NCBI GenBank assembly: GCA_024234595.1
Contig: JACKNZ010000030.1
Coordinates: 1 to 20,722 of the forward strand
Direction of reading: 5' to 3'
Source of the DNA: Moraxellaceae bacterium
Lineage (GTDB): Bacteria; Pseudomonadota; Gammaproteobacteria; Pseudomonadales; Moraxellaceae
DNA length: 20,722 bases
The translations under genes and the position numbers were made by a program. The notes under the pieces are model-generated. The model was not told the origin of the DNA. It saw only the letters and a list, made by a program, of their open reading frames with translations, and ran no database searches. How positions within the stretch are numbered: the first letter of the stretch is position 1; every line of letters starts with the position of its first letter. Shown piece after piece: positions 5,864 through 15,403 of the stretch.

Positions 5864-7096
5864 ATGACCTTAGATATTGCTCAAATAGAGGTTTTTAGGG
5901 TTAATAGTGTCGGGCAAGAATGCAAAGTTGGTCGTTTAGCACAAGCTAATCAACACGTTTATTTTCAATACGATCAACACTACCTTGAGTATGGTCATAG
6001 TTTGTCACCTTTTCGCTTAAAATTTTTGAGTGAATTACAGCCTAGTCTAGATAAAGCACAGGCTTTACATGGCGTATTTGCTGACTCATTACCCGATGGC
6101 TGGGGACGTTTGTTAATGGATAGATGGTTGCGTCAACAAGGTTATGTGCCACAACACATTGGTCTGATGCAGCGTTTGGCTTTAGTAGGCGAAAAAGGCG
6201 TAGGTGCATTGCGTTATCGTCCAAATTATGACATTGCAGACAAAGAGTTATTAGACTTATTTCAATTAGGTCAACAAGCACAAGCCATTTTTGAGGGTCA
6301 TAGCGAGCAAGTGTTAGCACGATTAGTGAATGTCGCTAGTTCAGGCGGTGCCAGACCAAAAGCCTTGATTTATCTTAATCCAGATAATCAACATATGATA
6401 AGTCAGCCACAACAAGGTTATCAGCCGTGGTTAGTAAAATTTACCTCAAATAATTTAGCCTTGGGTCATGATGAAGGTCGTTGTGAAGCTGCATATTTAA
6501 CAATGGCCGCACAAGTCGGGATTAGCGTACCTGAATGGCGATTGTATCAACATAAACAACAAGCATGGTTAATGCTTAAGCGTTTTGATGCCCCAAGTGA
6601 CATAGGGCGTTGGCACATGCATAGTGCTGCAGGACTGCTTGATGCTAATTTTAGAGAGCCTTCTTTAGATTATGAGGACTTAATCAAAGTTACTGCCAAA
6701 TTGTGCCAATCTATGGCTGCTGCCAAACAACAGTTACTACGCGCTTTATTTAATTTTTACGCACTTAATATGGACGACCATAGTAAAAATTGGGCATTTT
6801 TACAACACGATGATGGACAATGGCACATTAGTCCGATGTTTGACGTCACCTTTAGTCCCAATAGTTATGGCGAGCATATGACAGCATTTGCAGGTTACGG
6901 CAAAAATCCACCTCAAAAAGCGATAATGCGTTTGGCTCAACATGCAGGTATTACACAATGGTCAGACCTGCAAGCGATGATTGATAACATTAAAACCGTA
7001 TTAGCCACTTGGCCTCAGATTTCTAAAGAGTTAGGTGTGAGTGATAGTCATAGACAAATGATAACTAAAGCACTTGATAATGTCTTAAAGAAATAA
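5864..7096 (+). CDS. hipA: HipA-family serine/threonine kinase toxin (first module)
   Basis: 410-residue full-length HipA-like kinase. In E. coli, HipA phosphorylates glutamyl-tRNA synthetase and causes growth arrest; the target here is not known. Seen: an N-terminal subdomain (residues 1-120) with FADSLPDGWGRLLMDRWL, the family's 'P-D-G-W' segment; the Ser/Gly loop SSGGARPKA (159-167) that carries the autophosphorylated serine in relatives; ATP-binding lysine K192 in PWLVKF; catalytic loop DDHSKNW with D305 and N309; and metal-binding D327 in SPMFDVTF. GAGAGG at 5853-5858 is a good ribosome binding site. All key residues are present. Confidence 0.9.
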   Translation: MTLDIAQIEVFRVNSVGQECKVGRLAQANQHVYFQYDQHYLEYGHSLSPFRLKFLSELQPSLDKAQALHGVFADSLPDGWGRLLMDRWLRQQGYVPQHIGLMQRLALVGEKGVGALRYRPNYDIADKELLDLFQLGQQAQAIFEGHSEQVLARLVNVASSGGARPKALIYLNPDNQHMISQPQQGYQPWLVKFTSNNLALGHDEGRCEAAYLTMAAQVGISVPEWRLYQHKQQAWLMLKRFDAPSDIGRWHMHSAAGLLDANFREPSLDYEDLIKVTAKLCQSMAAAKQQLLRALFNFYALNMDDHSKNWAFLQHDDGQWHISPMFDVTFSPNSYGEHMTAFAGYGKNPPQKAIMRLAQHAGITQWSDLQAMIDNIKTVLATWPQISKELGVSDSHRQMITKALDNVLKK

Positions 7097-7152
7097 CTAT
7101 CCATCCGAAAAAATGCGCGTTATCATGCTCAAAGTAATTAAATAAACTAAAT

Positions 7153-7428
7153 ATGAGCAGAATTATGCCCATTACTCCCATCAATAATGTTGAGCAATTA
7201 GCGGTAGAATTAAAAGCCATTCGCCGTCAATTAAAACTTAGCCAGCAAGCCTTAGCTGAGCGTTCCTTGTTATCACGGCGTACTATCACCAATGCCGAAA
7301 CGGGTCATTCGGTGGGCTTGTTTGAATTTACACGCATGGCTAATGCTATGGGGTATGAATTGGTATTGCGTCCTCAAAAAACGGTCGTGTTCGAAGAGTT
7401 AGCCGATATTTTTCCTTTTGAAGACTAA
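7153..7428 (+). CDS. HipB-like XRE-family antitoxin (second module)
   Basis: 91-residue XRE helix-turn-helix protein: VEQLAVELKAIRRQLKLSQQ then ALAERSLLSRRTITNAETGH is a typical Cro/CI fold, and the tail with PQKTVVFEELADIF is like HipB antitoxin tails. It is clearly different from the HipB at 5575 (no long identical blocks), so the two modules are not a recent duplication. It begins 56 nt after the first hipA, possibly as part of the same transcript; I see no convincing separate promoter. ATG 7153 or ATG 7165 could be the start. Confidence 0.78.
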   Translation: MSRIMPITPINNVEQLAVELKAIRRQLKLSQQALAERSLLSRRTITNAETGHSVGLFEFTRMANAMGYELVLRPQKTVVFEELADIFPFED

Positions 7429-7432
7429 TGCC

Positions 7433-8620
7433 ATGACTGAGCTATTGGACTTATTTAATCAAATTCGTCGTTTAGACATTATAACCCCACAAGGTCAGGC
7501 TGGCGTTTTGGCCAAAGAATCACATTTTGTCTTTAACTATCATCAGTCTGCTGCAGCAGACAGGGCAGTGTCATTGGTACTGCCTATTAGGCAACAAAGT
7601 TATTACAGTGGCGAGTTGATGGGGGTGTTTGCCATGAATCGCCCCGAGGGATATTTGCGTTATATCATCGAAGAACGGCTAAAAAGATTGGGCGCACCCA
7701 GCGATATGTTTTTACTGTATTTAGCAGGCTCGCATCAGATTGGACGGTTAAGTTATGCCTTGCAAGGTAAAATTGCCGCTAAAGCCACAGGTGAAAGCTT
7801 AGACACACTCTTAAGAACGTCTTCTGCGGGTTTATTTGATTATTTGATTGATAAATATGCCCTTACATCGGGCATTTCGGGCATACAACCTAAAGCCTTA
7901 GTGCCGTTGTTACCACAAAGTCACAGCTCTTTACCCTTAGAAACGGTGATTGTTAAAGCAGAGGGGGAAGATTATCTTGGCATCGCACGCAATGAGTATT
8001 TATGTTTGAGTGTCGCCAAAGAAGCAGGCTTTAATGTGCCTAATTTTTGGTTGTCAGAAGATGGCTTATTATTGGTGATGTCTCGATTTGACCGTAAAGC
8101 CGATGGCACAGCCCTCGGTTTTGAAGATATGGCGGTATTAACAGGCAGAAGTACCGCCCAAAAATATCAAGGCAGTTATGATATGATTGCCAAAGCCGTC
8201 AGCGTGTTTGCTGCCGAAAACAGTGCTATAGAATTACAGTATTTATTTGAACGAGTGGCCTTGTCGTGTAAGCTGGGTGATGGTGACGCGCATCTTAAAA
8301 ATTTTGGATTGTTATATGAAAATCCTGTCGAGGCGCGTTGTTTAGCCCCCATCTATGATGTGGTATGCACCAATATTTATCCTCAACTTGATGGCCAGCT
8401 CGCGTTAAAGTTAAATAAACATAAAAAGTTTCCCACGCATCAAGCGTTAATCGAATATGGATTACGTTTAGGGCTAGAGCGAGAAGTAGCACAAGATATA
8501 TTGCAGCGTATAGATGCCGCCTTTGAAGTTGTTTGTCAGCGTTTGGTAGAAGATATTCGTTATCGTGATGATGATTTGATGATACGGATAAAAAATGCAG
8601 TTCATCAGCTCAGGACTTAG
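7433..8620 (+). CDS. HipA-family kinase toxin (second module)
   Basis: 395-residue HipA-like kinase of a different subfamily from the one at 5864. Using ATG 7433 numbering: Ser/Gly loop TSGISGIQPKA (145-155), lysine K175 in TVIVKAEG, catalytic loop GDGDAHLKNFG with D285 and N290, metal-binding D309 in APIYDVV. ATG 7433 lies 4 nt after the antitoxin stop; a TTG at 7418 would overlap the antitoxin gene and is less likely. Full length with intact motifs, so presumably active. The downstream 95 nt to the Wadjet-like operon show no clear terminator. Confidence 0.88.
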   Translation: MTELLDLFNQIRRLDIITPQGQAGVLAKESHFVFNYHQSAAADRAVSLVLPIRQQSYYSGELMGVFAMNRPEGYLRYIIEERLKRLGAPSDMFLLYLAGSHQIGRLSYALQGKIAAKATGESLDTLLRTSSAGLFDYLIDKYALTSGISGIQPKALVPLLPQSHSSLPLETVIVKAEGEDYLGIARNEYLCLSVAKEAGFNVPNFWLSEDGLLLVMSRFDRKADGTALGFEDMAVLTGRSTAQKYQGSYDMIAKAVSVFAAENSAIELQYLFERVALSCKLGDGDAHLKNFGLLYENPVEARCLAPIYDVVCTNIYPQLDGQLALKLNKHKKFPTHQALIEYGLRLGLEREVAQDILQRIDAAFEVVCQRLVEDIRYRDDDLMIRIKNAVHQLRT

Positions 8621-8715
8621 GCATTGTGCTGCAATTAGCGCGTTTAGCGAGCAAACAAGCGATAACCGCGTCAGTCTTAAGCGATGATGAGTGAATAAGA
8701 GTTTTTAGGATTTGT

Positions 8716-9969
8716 ATGACAATCTCCCCTCGTAGTTTGGTATTGGCCTTAGGCACACACTGGGACGTGATAGAGTGCTTAGTACAAAAGTCACGCGAGC
8801 AGTTATATCTTGAACCTGCTTATGTCTTAGCCATCATTGCCAAACGCCAGCCGCAATTAAGCACAATGGAATGCGAAGACATACTACGCAAATTAGTCAA
8901 TAGTGGCCTATTAGAAACCGTGGCGCGTGGTGAGAGTTTGCAAATTAACTCTCATGTACTGACATTTGTACGTAGCCTAACGCGTGAGCACGAGTTAGGC
9001 TTATCGGCGGTATTACAAGCACGTGTTAATGCCATTAGAGAAGCGACAGACGCGCTTAACGAAGGCGTGCATCTTAATCAGATGGACATGATGCGCCATG
9101 CCGCGATGAATCTTGCCGAATTATTTAGACAAATTAGCCAGCAACTTGACCAAGACCGCCATGCCATTTTAGAGCTTGCTGAAAAAGCCAAAGCAACTGA
9201 CAGCCAATTATCAGCCAGTCATCGTTATCGGCAAGTGTTGCAAGCCTATGACCAATATGTTGAACCGATGGCACAAATGATGGATACAGGTGCGGCAGGT
9301 ACCTTTTATCGTTATTTAGAAAATGCCGAACACGCCTTAGACCATGCGGTAGATATGCTTACGACTCAAGGCTCGTTATATACCCAACGGCAACACATTC
9401 GCCAAGTGGCTTTTGCTGCCAAAGCCTTACGCCAATTAGGTCGAGAAGTACTTAAACATTGTAGCGATACCTTATTGCCCCTGCGTGAAGAAGTGCGCCA
9501 ACACAATCAGTTAAGTGCCAGTATTAGTTTGTTACTCGGACAAGTTCGCAAACGCGGCTTAAATCTGACCTTCAAAAATAGCAACTTACCTTTGTGGCAA
9601 CGTGATTCACCACGGCGTGTCACGGTTGGTGACGAAGTATTGACGATTATGGCCGAAGCACAACACTATCAGCCTGTCAGTATCGCTTTTCCAGAGTCAA
9701 CAGCCGCCGTTAGCGCAGCCGAACTCGACTTGGTCGATGATGAGGTCGTGATGCAACAGCTTGCAGCGCAACTGCCTGTAACCGACATCTTGCAATGGCT
9801 AAAAGCCCATTATTCGCATGTAAGCGATGCCACTTTGTTGCGTTTATATCACCGTTTAACACAAAACGACAGCAGTGATTGGCAACTGATACAAGCCGAC
9901 CAAGCCATAAACTGTGAGTTAAAAAACATCAACATTTATCATTATCCACAAGGAGCCGTGACACCTTGA
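8716..9969 (+). CDS. jetA: Wadjet-like JetA / MukF-like kleisin subunit
   Basis: 417-residue, mostly helical protein. The N-terminal about 90 residues look like a winged-helix dimerisation domain, the middle is long helices (about 100-260), and the C-terminal part is another small domain. Primary-sequence similarity is weak; the call rests mainly on being first in a four-gene set with a MukE-sized gene, an SMC-like ATPase and a DUF2220/Toprim gene, the order of JetABCD (MksFEBG-type) systems. Wadjet systems recognise and cleave closed circular plasmid DNA by SMC loop extrusion. AGGA at 8707-8710 precedes the ATG. The subtype cannot be fixed from sequence alone. Confidence 0.7.
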   Translation: MTISPRSLVLALGTHWDVIECLVQKSREQLYLEPAYVLAIIAKRQPQLSTMECEDILRKLVNSGLLETVARGESLQINSHVLTFVRSLTREHELGLSAVLQARVNAIREATDALNEGVHLNQMDMMRHAAMNLAELFRQISQQLDQDRHAILELAEKAKATDSQLSASHRYRQVLQAYDQYVEPMAQMMDTGAAGTFYRYLENAEHALDHAVDMLTTQGSLYTQRQHIRQVAFAAKALRQLGREVLKHCSDTLLPLREEVRQHNQLSASISLLLGQVRKRGLNLTFKNSNLPLWQRDSPRRVTVGDEVLTIMAEAQHYQPVSIAFPESTAAVSAAELDLVDDEVVMQQLAAQLPVTDILQWLKAHYSHVSDATLLRLYHRLTQNDSSDWQLIQADQAINCELKNINIYHYPQGAVTP

Positions 9970-10541
9970 GCGCATTAACCATTCAATTAGCCAAACTCGA
10001 CAAACTGCGCGAGCTATTTCAGTTTTTTAATAGTGGTAAACATCTTAACCGTTTAAGCGAACCCGAATTGTGGGCAGCTTTAGAACAACAGCAAGAGCAA
10101 TATCAGACCTTATTTGAACAGTTAGGCTATCGTTTGCGCATTGATGGTCGTGGTTTTGCGTGGTTTCATACCGAAGACAGCAATAGTAATGTCTCAAAAA
10201 CCACCCGTAATCTCGCGTTGGTGTTAATGGTGTTATTTGATTATCAGGCCGATAACCAACAGTCTTTAGCACGGTTTAGTGATTGGTTAATTGATAGCCT
10301 ATTATTACAAGCCATCTTTGATAAACATAAAGAACTATTATTAGCTGAGGGCTTAGATGTCGATGCTATGATGCAAGTATATGATAGCGCGGTGCGTTAT
10401 GGTTTTGCCCAAAGCCAAGATGGCGTGTGGCGTTTGCTGCCTGCGGCTGTTCGTTATTTAGACCATTTTGAAGAGTTAGCGCAACATCACACCACAGAAC
10501 AAGACACAATTGACACCGAGCAAGAGGAAGACTTGCCATGA
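9966..10541 (+). CDS. jetB: Wadjet-like JetB / MukE-like subunit
   Basis: 191-residue protein, acidic at its C-terminus, of the size and position of the MukE-like JetB, which bridges the kleisin to the SMC ATPase heads. It starts at TTG 9966 in the overlap TTGA with the jetA stop, supported by AAGGAG at 9950-9955, and ends in an ATGA overlap with jetC. The segment TTRNLALVLMVLFDYQAD followed by SLARFSDWLIDSLL is consistent with the winged-helix fold of MukE-like (DUF4194-type) proteins, but identification rests mainly on context. Confidence 0.68.
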   Translation: MSALTIQLAKLDKLRELFQFFNSGKHLNRLSEPELWAALEQQQEQYQTLFEQLGYRLRIDGRGFAWFHTEDSNSNVSKTTRNLALVLMVLFDYQADNQQSLARFSDWLIDSLLLQAIFDKHKELLLAEGLDVDAMMQVYDSAVRYGFAQSQDGVWRLLPAAVRYLDHFEELAQHHTTEQDTIDTEQEEDLP

Positions 10542-13305
10542 ATATGACTTATGGTTTTCAACGCTTGGTGTTATTAAACAGTGCAGGCTACCAACGAGCG
10601 GAATTACCTTTAGATGCCTCGGTATCGTTAGTTGCGCCCAATAACACAGGCAAAACCAGTTTAATCAATGCCTTGCAGTATCTGTTAATTATTGACAAAC
10701 GGCGTATGGATTTTGGGGCTAACGACCCCGACAAAAGCCGCCGCTTTTATTTTCCGCATAACAGCGCTTATATTTTATTAGAAGTGTTTTTGCCAGAGGC
10801 GGGTACGGTAGTATTGGGCTGTGTCGGTAAAGGCGTAAGCCATGACTATGAGTATTTTGCCTATCAAGGTCAGCTTAATATCGAAGAATATCGCTTGCCT
10901 GATGGCAGTTTAGTGCCACAACCGCAACTTAAAAATCAGCTTTTACAGCATCAACGCGTGGTGTTTTCCTATAGTAGTAGTGAGTTTAGTGAGTTAATGT
11001 ATGGCAAACGCAAAAAACGCTTTGCCAATGAACCCGATTTTGCCGTGTTTAAGTTAGAGCATAGTAGCCAAGTTGATGCTTTTCAGCGCGTGTTAACCCG
11101 TACGTTACGCTTAGACAAATTACGCTCGCATGAGGTCAAATCGTATTTATTAAGTATTTTTAAGCGTGATTTGCCCGATGCCAACATTGATTTTAAAAAA
11201 GAATGGGATAATGCCTTTGCTGAGGTTAATCAAGAGCGCGAGCAATATCAAGCGGCTTTTAAGCAACAAGTCGAGATTGCACAACTAGAGCAAAAACAAC
11301 AAAGTCGTTTACAAATACGCGGCAAGCTCTTGTATTTTAAGCCAATCATTAACCAACAACTCAGCGAATGGCAACACTATTTTGAACAGCAAAGCCACGC
11401 ATTACAGCAACAACAGCAGCATCTTAAACAGCAGTTAGCACAACTCCTGAGCAAGAACGGCCAGTTGCATCAACAACAAGCACAGTTACAACAGCAGTTA
11501 CAGCAACTTAAAAACACTAGCCAACGTCAAGCTTTGTTAGCACAACAATTTGCCTTAGTTGCTAACCGTCAACAATTAGAAACACAGCTTGCCGCCGTTA
11601 GCGGCGAACTAGACCAACAAACGGCACTGGTACAGCAAGCCAGTAGTCGTCCTTTGGCGAGTATTGAACGAGAGCTGGCACGTTGTCAGCAAGAGATTTC
11701 TAATACCGAGCGTGAATTAGCCTCACTGAGCGATAATTTGTATTTGGCCTTACAACAGCAACTCGAGCCACAACAGCTTGAGCTTGTAAATCGACTGTTT
11801 AACAAACAAGTGATGTTATTGGATAGTCAGCATTATCAATTACATAGCACGCTATTGAAGCAATGGTTAAGTACACAAGCCACAGCAAGCCTCGAACTCG
11901 CAGGTTTAACCTTAAACCTAGCGCAAATGAGCGCGCAACACAGCCAGTCAAGTGCCGAACAGCTACAACAGCGATTACAAGAACTTAAACAAACATTAGC
12001 CGATTATCAGCAGCAAGTGGCAGCCGCCAAAGCCCTTGAGCAAGCTAGGCAACGTAAACTGGCCTTAGCGCAAGAAGTGAAACACATCGAACAAGACTTA
12101 GCGGCTTTTGATGAATTAAGCACCTCAACAACAGTCATGAGCAACGCCAGCAACAACAGCAGCAGTGCGAGCAGCAATTAGCCAGCATCGACACGCAACT
12201 GGCACAATTTCAGGAACACCACCAACAACAGCAAAGCCTTGCCAGTCAACTGAGTGAGCAGCTCACTCAACTTAACGATAAACATCAAGAGATTAACCGT
12301 CAACGTAATCAACGTAAAGATGATGCGCCCGTATTTGCTTATTTAGAGGAATTGCCGCATCAACCGTGGCTATCTATCACCGAACCCGTATTAGAGGACT
12401 TGGCGGATAATTTGTCCACCTATCACAAAGACTGCCAAACACTGATTAACCTCGATGAGCAAATCAAAACACGTTTAGCCGAGTTACACGCAGGTGGATT
12501 AACCAAGTTTCAGCATAGCCATCAGCCCGAACAAGAAGTCAGTAAAATTATCGAGTTTGCCGCACATTTGCCCCAAGAAGCGCAAGCCCTAGAACGCAAA
12601 GCGCGTGATGCGGTGATTAACGTCACGGTATGTTTGCGACAACTACGCGATGGCTTGCTCACCTTTAAAAGCAAAATGAAAGAATTTAATAACCTGATTA
12701 GTCGTCGCCAAATATCGGATTTATCTAAATTCAAAATTGAACCCCAAGAAGAAACCGCCTTAGTAGAAGCCATCAATCTACTGATTAGTACCGCCGAAAA
12801 AGTGAATACGGGTGACACCTTTGAGTTATTTAATCAGCACAGCGTGTTAGATGATGAAACCCTCAATCGAGCCAAAAACTTATTACTAGGCGAAGGCAAA
12901 GCCCATGACTTTTTAAGGGTAGAGCATTTGTTTAGACTAACTTTTATTGTGGCCAAAATAGACGGCCAACCCGACAGTTTTGAAGACATCGACAGTGCTG
13001 CGTCTAACGGTACCGTACTTATGGCAAAGTTAGTCACAGGTTTAGCATTGTTGCATTTGATGCAAGATAAACGCCATCAAGTACGCGCTGTGTGTTATTT
13101 AGACGAAGCCTCCGCCCTTGATGTGCGTAATCAAAAAATCTTGATTGATACGGCCGACGAGTTTGGTTTTGCGCTGATTTTTGCCTCGCCCACACCGCTG
13201 ATAACCGCGCGTTATTGTGTGCCGATTAGCCGCGCTCATGGCTACAATCAGATTAGTCAAAAAAGCTGGCAGATTTTATCGCCTAAAGAAGAAGCCGCCA
13301 CATGA
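10538..13305 (+). pseudogene. jetC: Wadjet-like JetC / SMC (MukB-like) ATPase, frameshifted
   Basis: Encodes an SMC-type ATPase of about 922 residues if one missing nucleotide is restored. Seen: Walker A in LVAPNNTGKTSLINALQYL (about residues 33-41, lacking the usual first glycine), a glutamine-rich coiled coil from about 230 to 620, then the C-terminal ATPase half with a signature-like SNGTVLMAKL, Walker B CYLDEASALD (gac-gaa at 13102-13107) and a following SPTP strand. Reading runs in one frame to a stop at 12181; the coiled coil continues in the -1 frame, open from 12115. The break therefore lies between about 12112 and 12130, where one base appears lost. No slippery heptamer is seen there, so mutation or sequence error is more likely than recoding. 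Confidence 0.8.
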
Positions 13306-14165
13306 GCAGAGCCTTAATTGATGCCCTGAACAAATTAGTCGCGGCACAAGGCAGTTTAGCGAGTAGTCAACTGACGCGGCTCAGCGTTTGGCCTTAAATG
13401 AGTTTGCCCAACAAACGGGTATTGTGGCGCAACGACCACAAGGGCGCGGTAGCTTGTATGTGCTTATCCATCAGGTACAGTTAGCGCAGTACCTGAGTAT
13501 TTTGCAACCGATTCAGCCTGAGCAAATTCATACACTCCCTCAAAGAACCGCTAATCTGGCTTTATATCGCAATAGCAAAAGTCAGGCGCATCAACACCAT
13601 TACTATTACGCCTTAATCAAAGCCATGACAGGGCAAGAGGTTATTTGGCAGCATCAACAAAAAACCTTGCTTTAACACAACTGACGCACTTGGCAGGTTG
13701 TGCCAGTTTAATGATTCATCAACAAGATGATTGGCACTCAACACAGCCCTTATGGTTAGTCGAAAATCAAGCCTTGTTTGATGATTTATCGTGGCTGCCT
13801 GCCGAGGCAACAGGCACGGTATTGTATTATGCAGGCCATATTCATGGCGTATTATTAGATTGGTTAGCAAAGCAACCGCGATGCAGCGAACTGATATTGT
13901 TTGCCGATTATGATGGGGTAGGGCTGTCTAATTATGTGCGTTTGTGTGAACGGTTACAGCAACAGGTGCAATTTTGGCTTATGCCAAATTGGCAACAAAA
14001 ATTGCAGCACATGGGCAATCGGGAGTTATGGCTCAACAATAGACCGTTGTTTGATAGCAGTGTTGAAAAACTCAACAGCTTGAAGCAGCCAAAGCTATAA
14101 CGCCTTTGATTGAAGCGATGCGCCACAGTGCCTTGGCGTTGGAGCAAGAAGCGGTGTTTTTGTGA
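13302..14165 (+). pseudogene. jetD: Wadjet-like JetD / Toprim nuclease (DUF2220), three frameshifts
   Basis: About 288 residues if three single missing bases are restored. It starts at ATG 13302 in an ATGA overlap with jetC. The frame shifts by -1 near 13370-13385 (before AAQRLALNEFAQQ), again at the A-run 13658-13666 (before NLALTQLTHLAG) and again at the A-run about 14065 (before TQQLEAAKAITPLIEA), reaching its stop at 14163-14165. The middle fragment carries the Toprim signatures: E in PLWLVENQALF, then YYAGHIHGVLLDWL and the D-x-D motif FADYDGVGLS. JetD is the nuclease that cuts DNA held by the SMC complex. As written only fragments can be made. Confidence 0.8.
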
Positions 14166-14240
14166 GACTTGCCTAAAAATCTTACTTGCAAAACGATTAG
14201 TTTTTGTGTTGTGTATGTTCTAATAGAGGTATTTTGGTCA

Positions 14241-14513
14241 TGCCACTACACACCAGCATTTGATATTGCTTATAGCTACAAGCCTGATTTGCCATGGGTA
14301 AACTCTCATCAGCTCTCATTAAATGGTAAGCGAGATAATTTTGTGCGCAATGATTTGTTATTACCTGCCGAAAAATTCCGCAAAGAAGCTGAAGCTATTA
14401 TCGAAGAAGTCATTGATGTTGTTGCGCAATGGCCTAAATACGCCAAAGAGGCAGGGGTTTTTCCTGAGTTTGCCCAAAAAATTCAGCGTCATCATCGGCT
14501 AAAGTTTTTATAG
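14241..14513 (+). pseudogene. C-terminal fragment of a third HipA-family toxin
   Basis: The segment from YTPAFDIAYSYKPDLPWVNS through HQLSLNGKRDNFVRNDLLLP to HHRLKFL is the C-terminal end of a HipA-like kinase, beginning at the metal-binding aspartate motif (P-A-F-D) and including the N-G-K-R-D segment characteristic of one HipA subfamily. The N-terminal about 300 residues, including the catalytic loop, are absent; upstream lies the end of jetD. The frame opens at 14169 but residues before about 14241 do not resemble HipA. It is unlike either full hipA in this window, so it is a relic of an independent module. Confidence 0.75.
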
Positions 14514-14590
14514 ACGTTTTTAATTCCTTCAAACAAAGGACACGACACCCATAAATAGCCCAATTACACCCAAGCCACGCTTCAATGCGT

Positions 14591-15025
14591 TTAACTGAGA
14601 TAAACAGGGCGCAATCCATTAAATCCCTTCATTTTATGGTCATTAGTCATAAATACATCACAATGCGCTTCTACTGCCGTGGCAATATGAATCGCATCAG
14701 GCAAAGCGGTCTTGTGTGCTGCTCGTATAGCTGCCGCTTTATCCAAAACAGTCAAGCTAATGGGTGTGAGTGTGACAATTTCTGCATCAGCCAAAAACTC
14801 ACGGTAAGTAATCGCTATATCAGAACGCCCCAATTGATAGGGGCGGATCAACAATTCAGCAAGTGTTAATTCACTGGTGACCATTTGGTAATCGCCATTC
14901 ATTGCTGCTTCAAACACGCGAAGTATTACAGGAAAAAAAATAGGGTGTTTTTCCAAAAAGTAGATAAAACAATTCGTATCGAGATAAACTTTTGCAGCTC
15001 CTTTAAGTTGGCTTAGTGTGTCCAT
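14591..15025 (-). CDS. PIN-domain toxin (VapC-like ribonuclease)
   Basis: 144-residue PIN-domain protein; VapC toxins are Mg-dependent endoribonucleases. The four acidic residues expected in the active site are visible: D16 in YLDTNCFIYFL, E57 in LTLAELL, D110 in ALPDAIHIATA and D129 in FMTNDHKM. Length is normal. It overlaps the AbrB-like antitoxin gene by 13 nt on the same strand, the usual antitoxin-toxin order. The tail after D129 (GFNGLRPVYLS) is also typical. RNA target unknown. Confidence 0.9.
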   Translation of the reverse strand: MDTLSQLKGAAKVYLDTNCFIYFLEKHPIFFPVILRVFEAAMNGDYQMVTSELTLAELLIRPYQLGRSDIAITYREFLADAEIVTLTPISLTVLDKAAAIRAAHKTALPDAIHIATAVEAHCDVFMTNDHKMKGFNGLRPVYLS

Positions 15026-15291
15026 GCGTCTCTATCTTCACGAAGTAATCTTACACTTTCATCAGGGTCAATTGGATTCATCAAGGCTTGTCCAGCTCCT
15101 GCAAACTTCATCAGTTTGTTTACACGCTCTTGAGTGACCGAACGAACAGGGCGCAAAAGAATACCGCCTGTTGTTATTTCAACTTCAAGAATATCATTAG
15201 GCTCAATACCTGCCTTTATACCAATATCACTTGGAATGGTGATTTGGCGTTTTTCACGAACACGAACGGTGGACATGAGAATGGCTACCAT
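15013..15291 (-). CDS. AbrB/MazE-type swapped-hairpin antitoxin
   Basis: About 92 residues. The N-terminal MSTVRVREKRQITIPSDIGI then KAGIEPNDILEVEI is a SpoVT/AbrB DNA-binding swapped hairpin, and the C-terminal half (FAGAGQALMNPIDPDESVRL) is the toxin-binding tail. It should neutralise the downstream PIN toxin and autorepress through the direct repeats upstream. The start could be ATG 15291 or ATG 15276 (MSTVRV); the second gives the shorter protein usual for the family, but neither has a strong ribosome binding site. Confidence 0.85.
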   Translation of the reverse strand: MVAILMSTVRVREKRQITIPSDIGIKAGIEPNDILEVEITTGGILLRPVRSVTQERVNKLMKFAGAGQALMNPIDPDESVRLLREDRDAWTH

Positions 15292-15292
15292 A

Positions 15293-15347
15293 GTAGGAAA
15301 GTTATATTAAATGTAGGAAAGTATAACTATAACTGGTATTTCTGCAA
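15293..15347 (-). promoter_or_regulatory. Promoter and direct-repeat operator of the AbrB/PIN operon
   Basis: On the minus strand TTGCAG (15342-15347) and TATACT (15320-15325) are separated by 16 nt, a good sigma-70 promoter. GTAGGAAAGT occurs at 15293-15302 and 15313-15322, exactly 20 bp apart, so both repeats face the same side of the helix; one overlaps the -10. This fits autorepression by the AbrB-like antitoxin. Confidence 0.5.
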
Positions 15348-15403
15348 GTGTAGGGAGAATATTTTCATAAAAAGGCATACCAAAAACGTGGGTTTTTAGT
15401 AAG

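Noticed and set aside
13650..13680. Programmed -1 frameshifting in jetD at CAACAAAAAACC
   Set aside because: The codons in the zero frame are CAA AAA ACC, which do not form a proper X-XXY-YYZ heptamer, and two further breaks in the same gene lack any slippery site; deletions explain all of them more simply.
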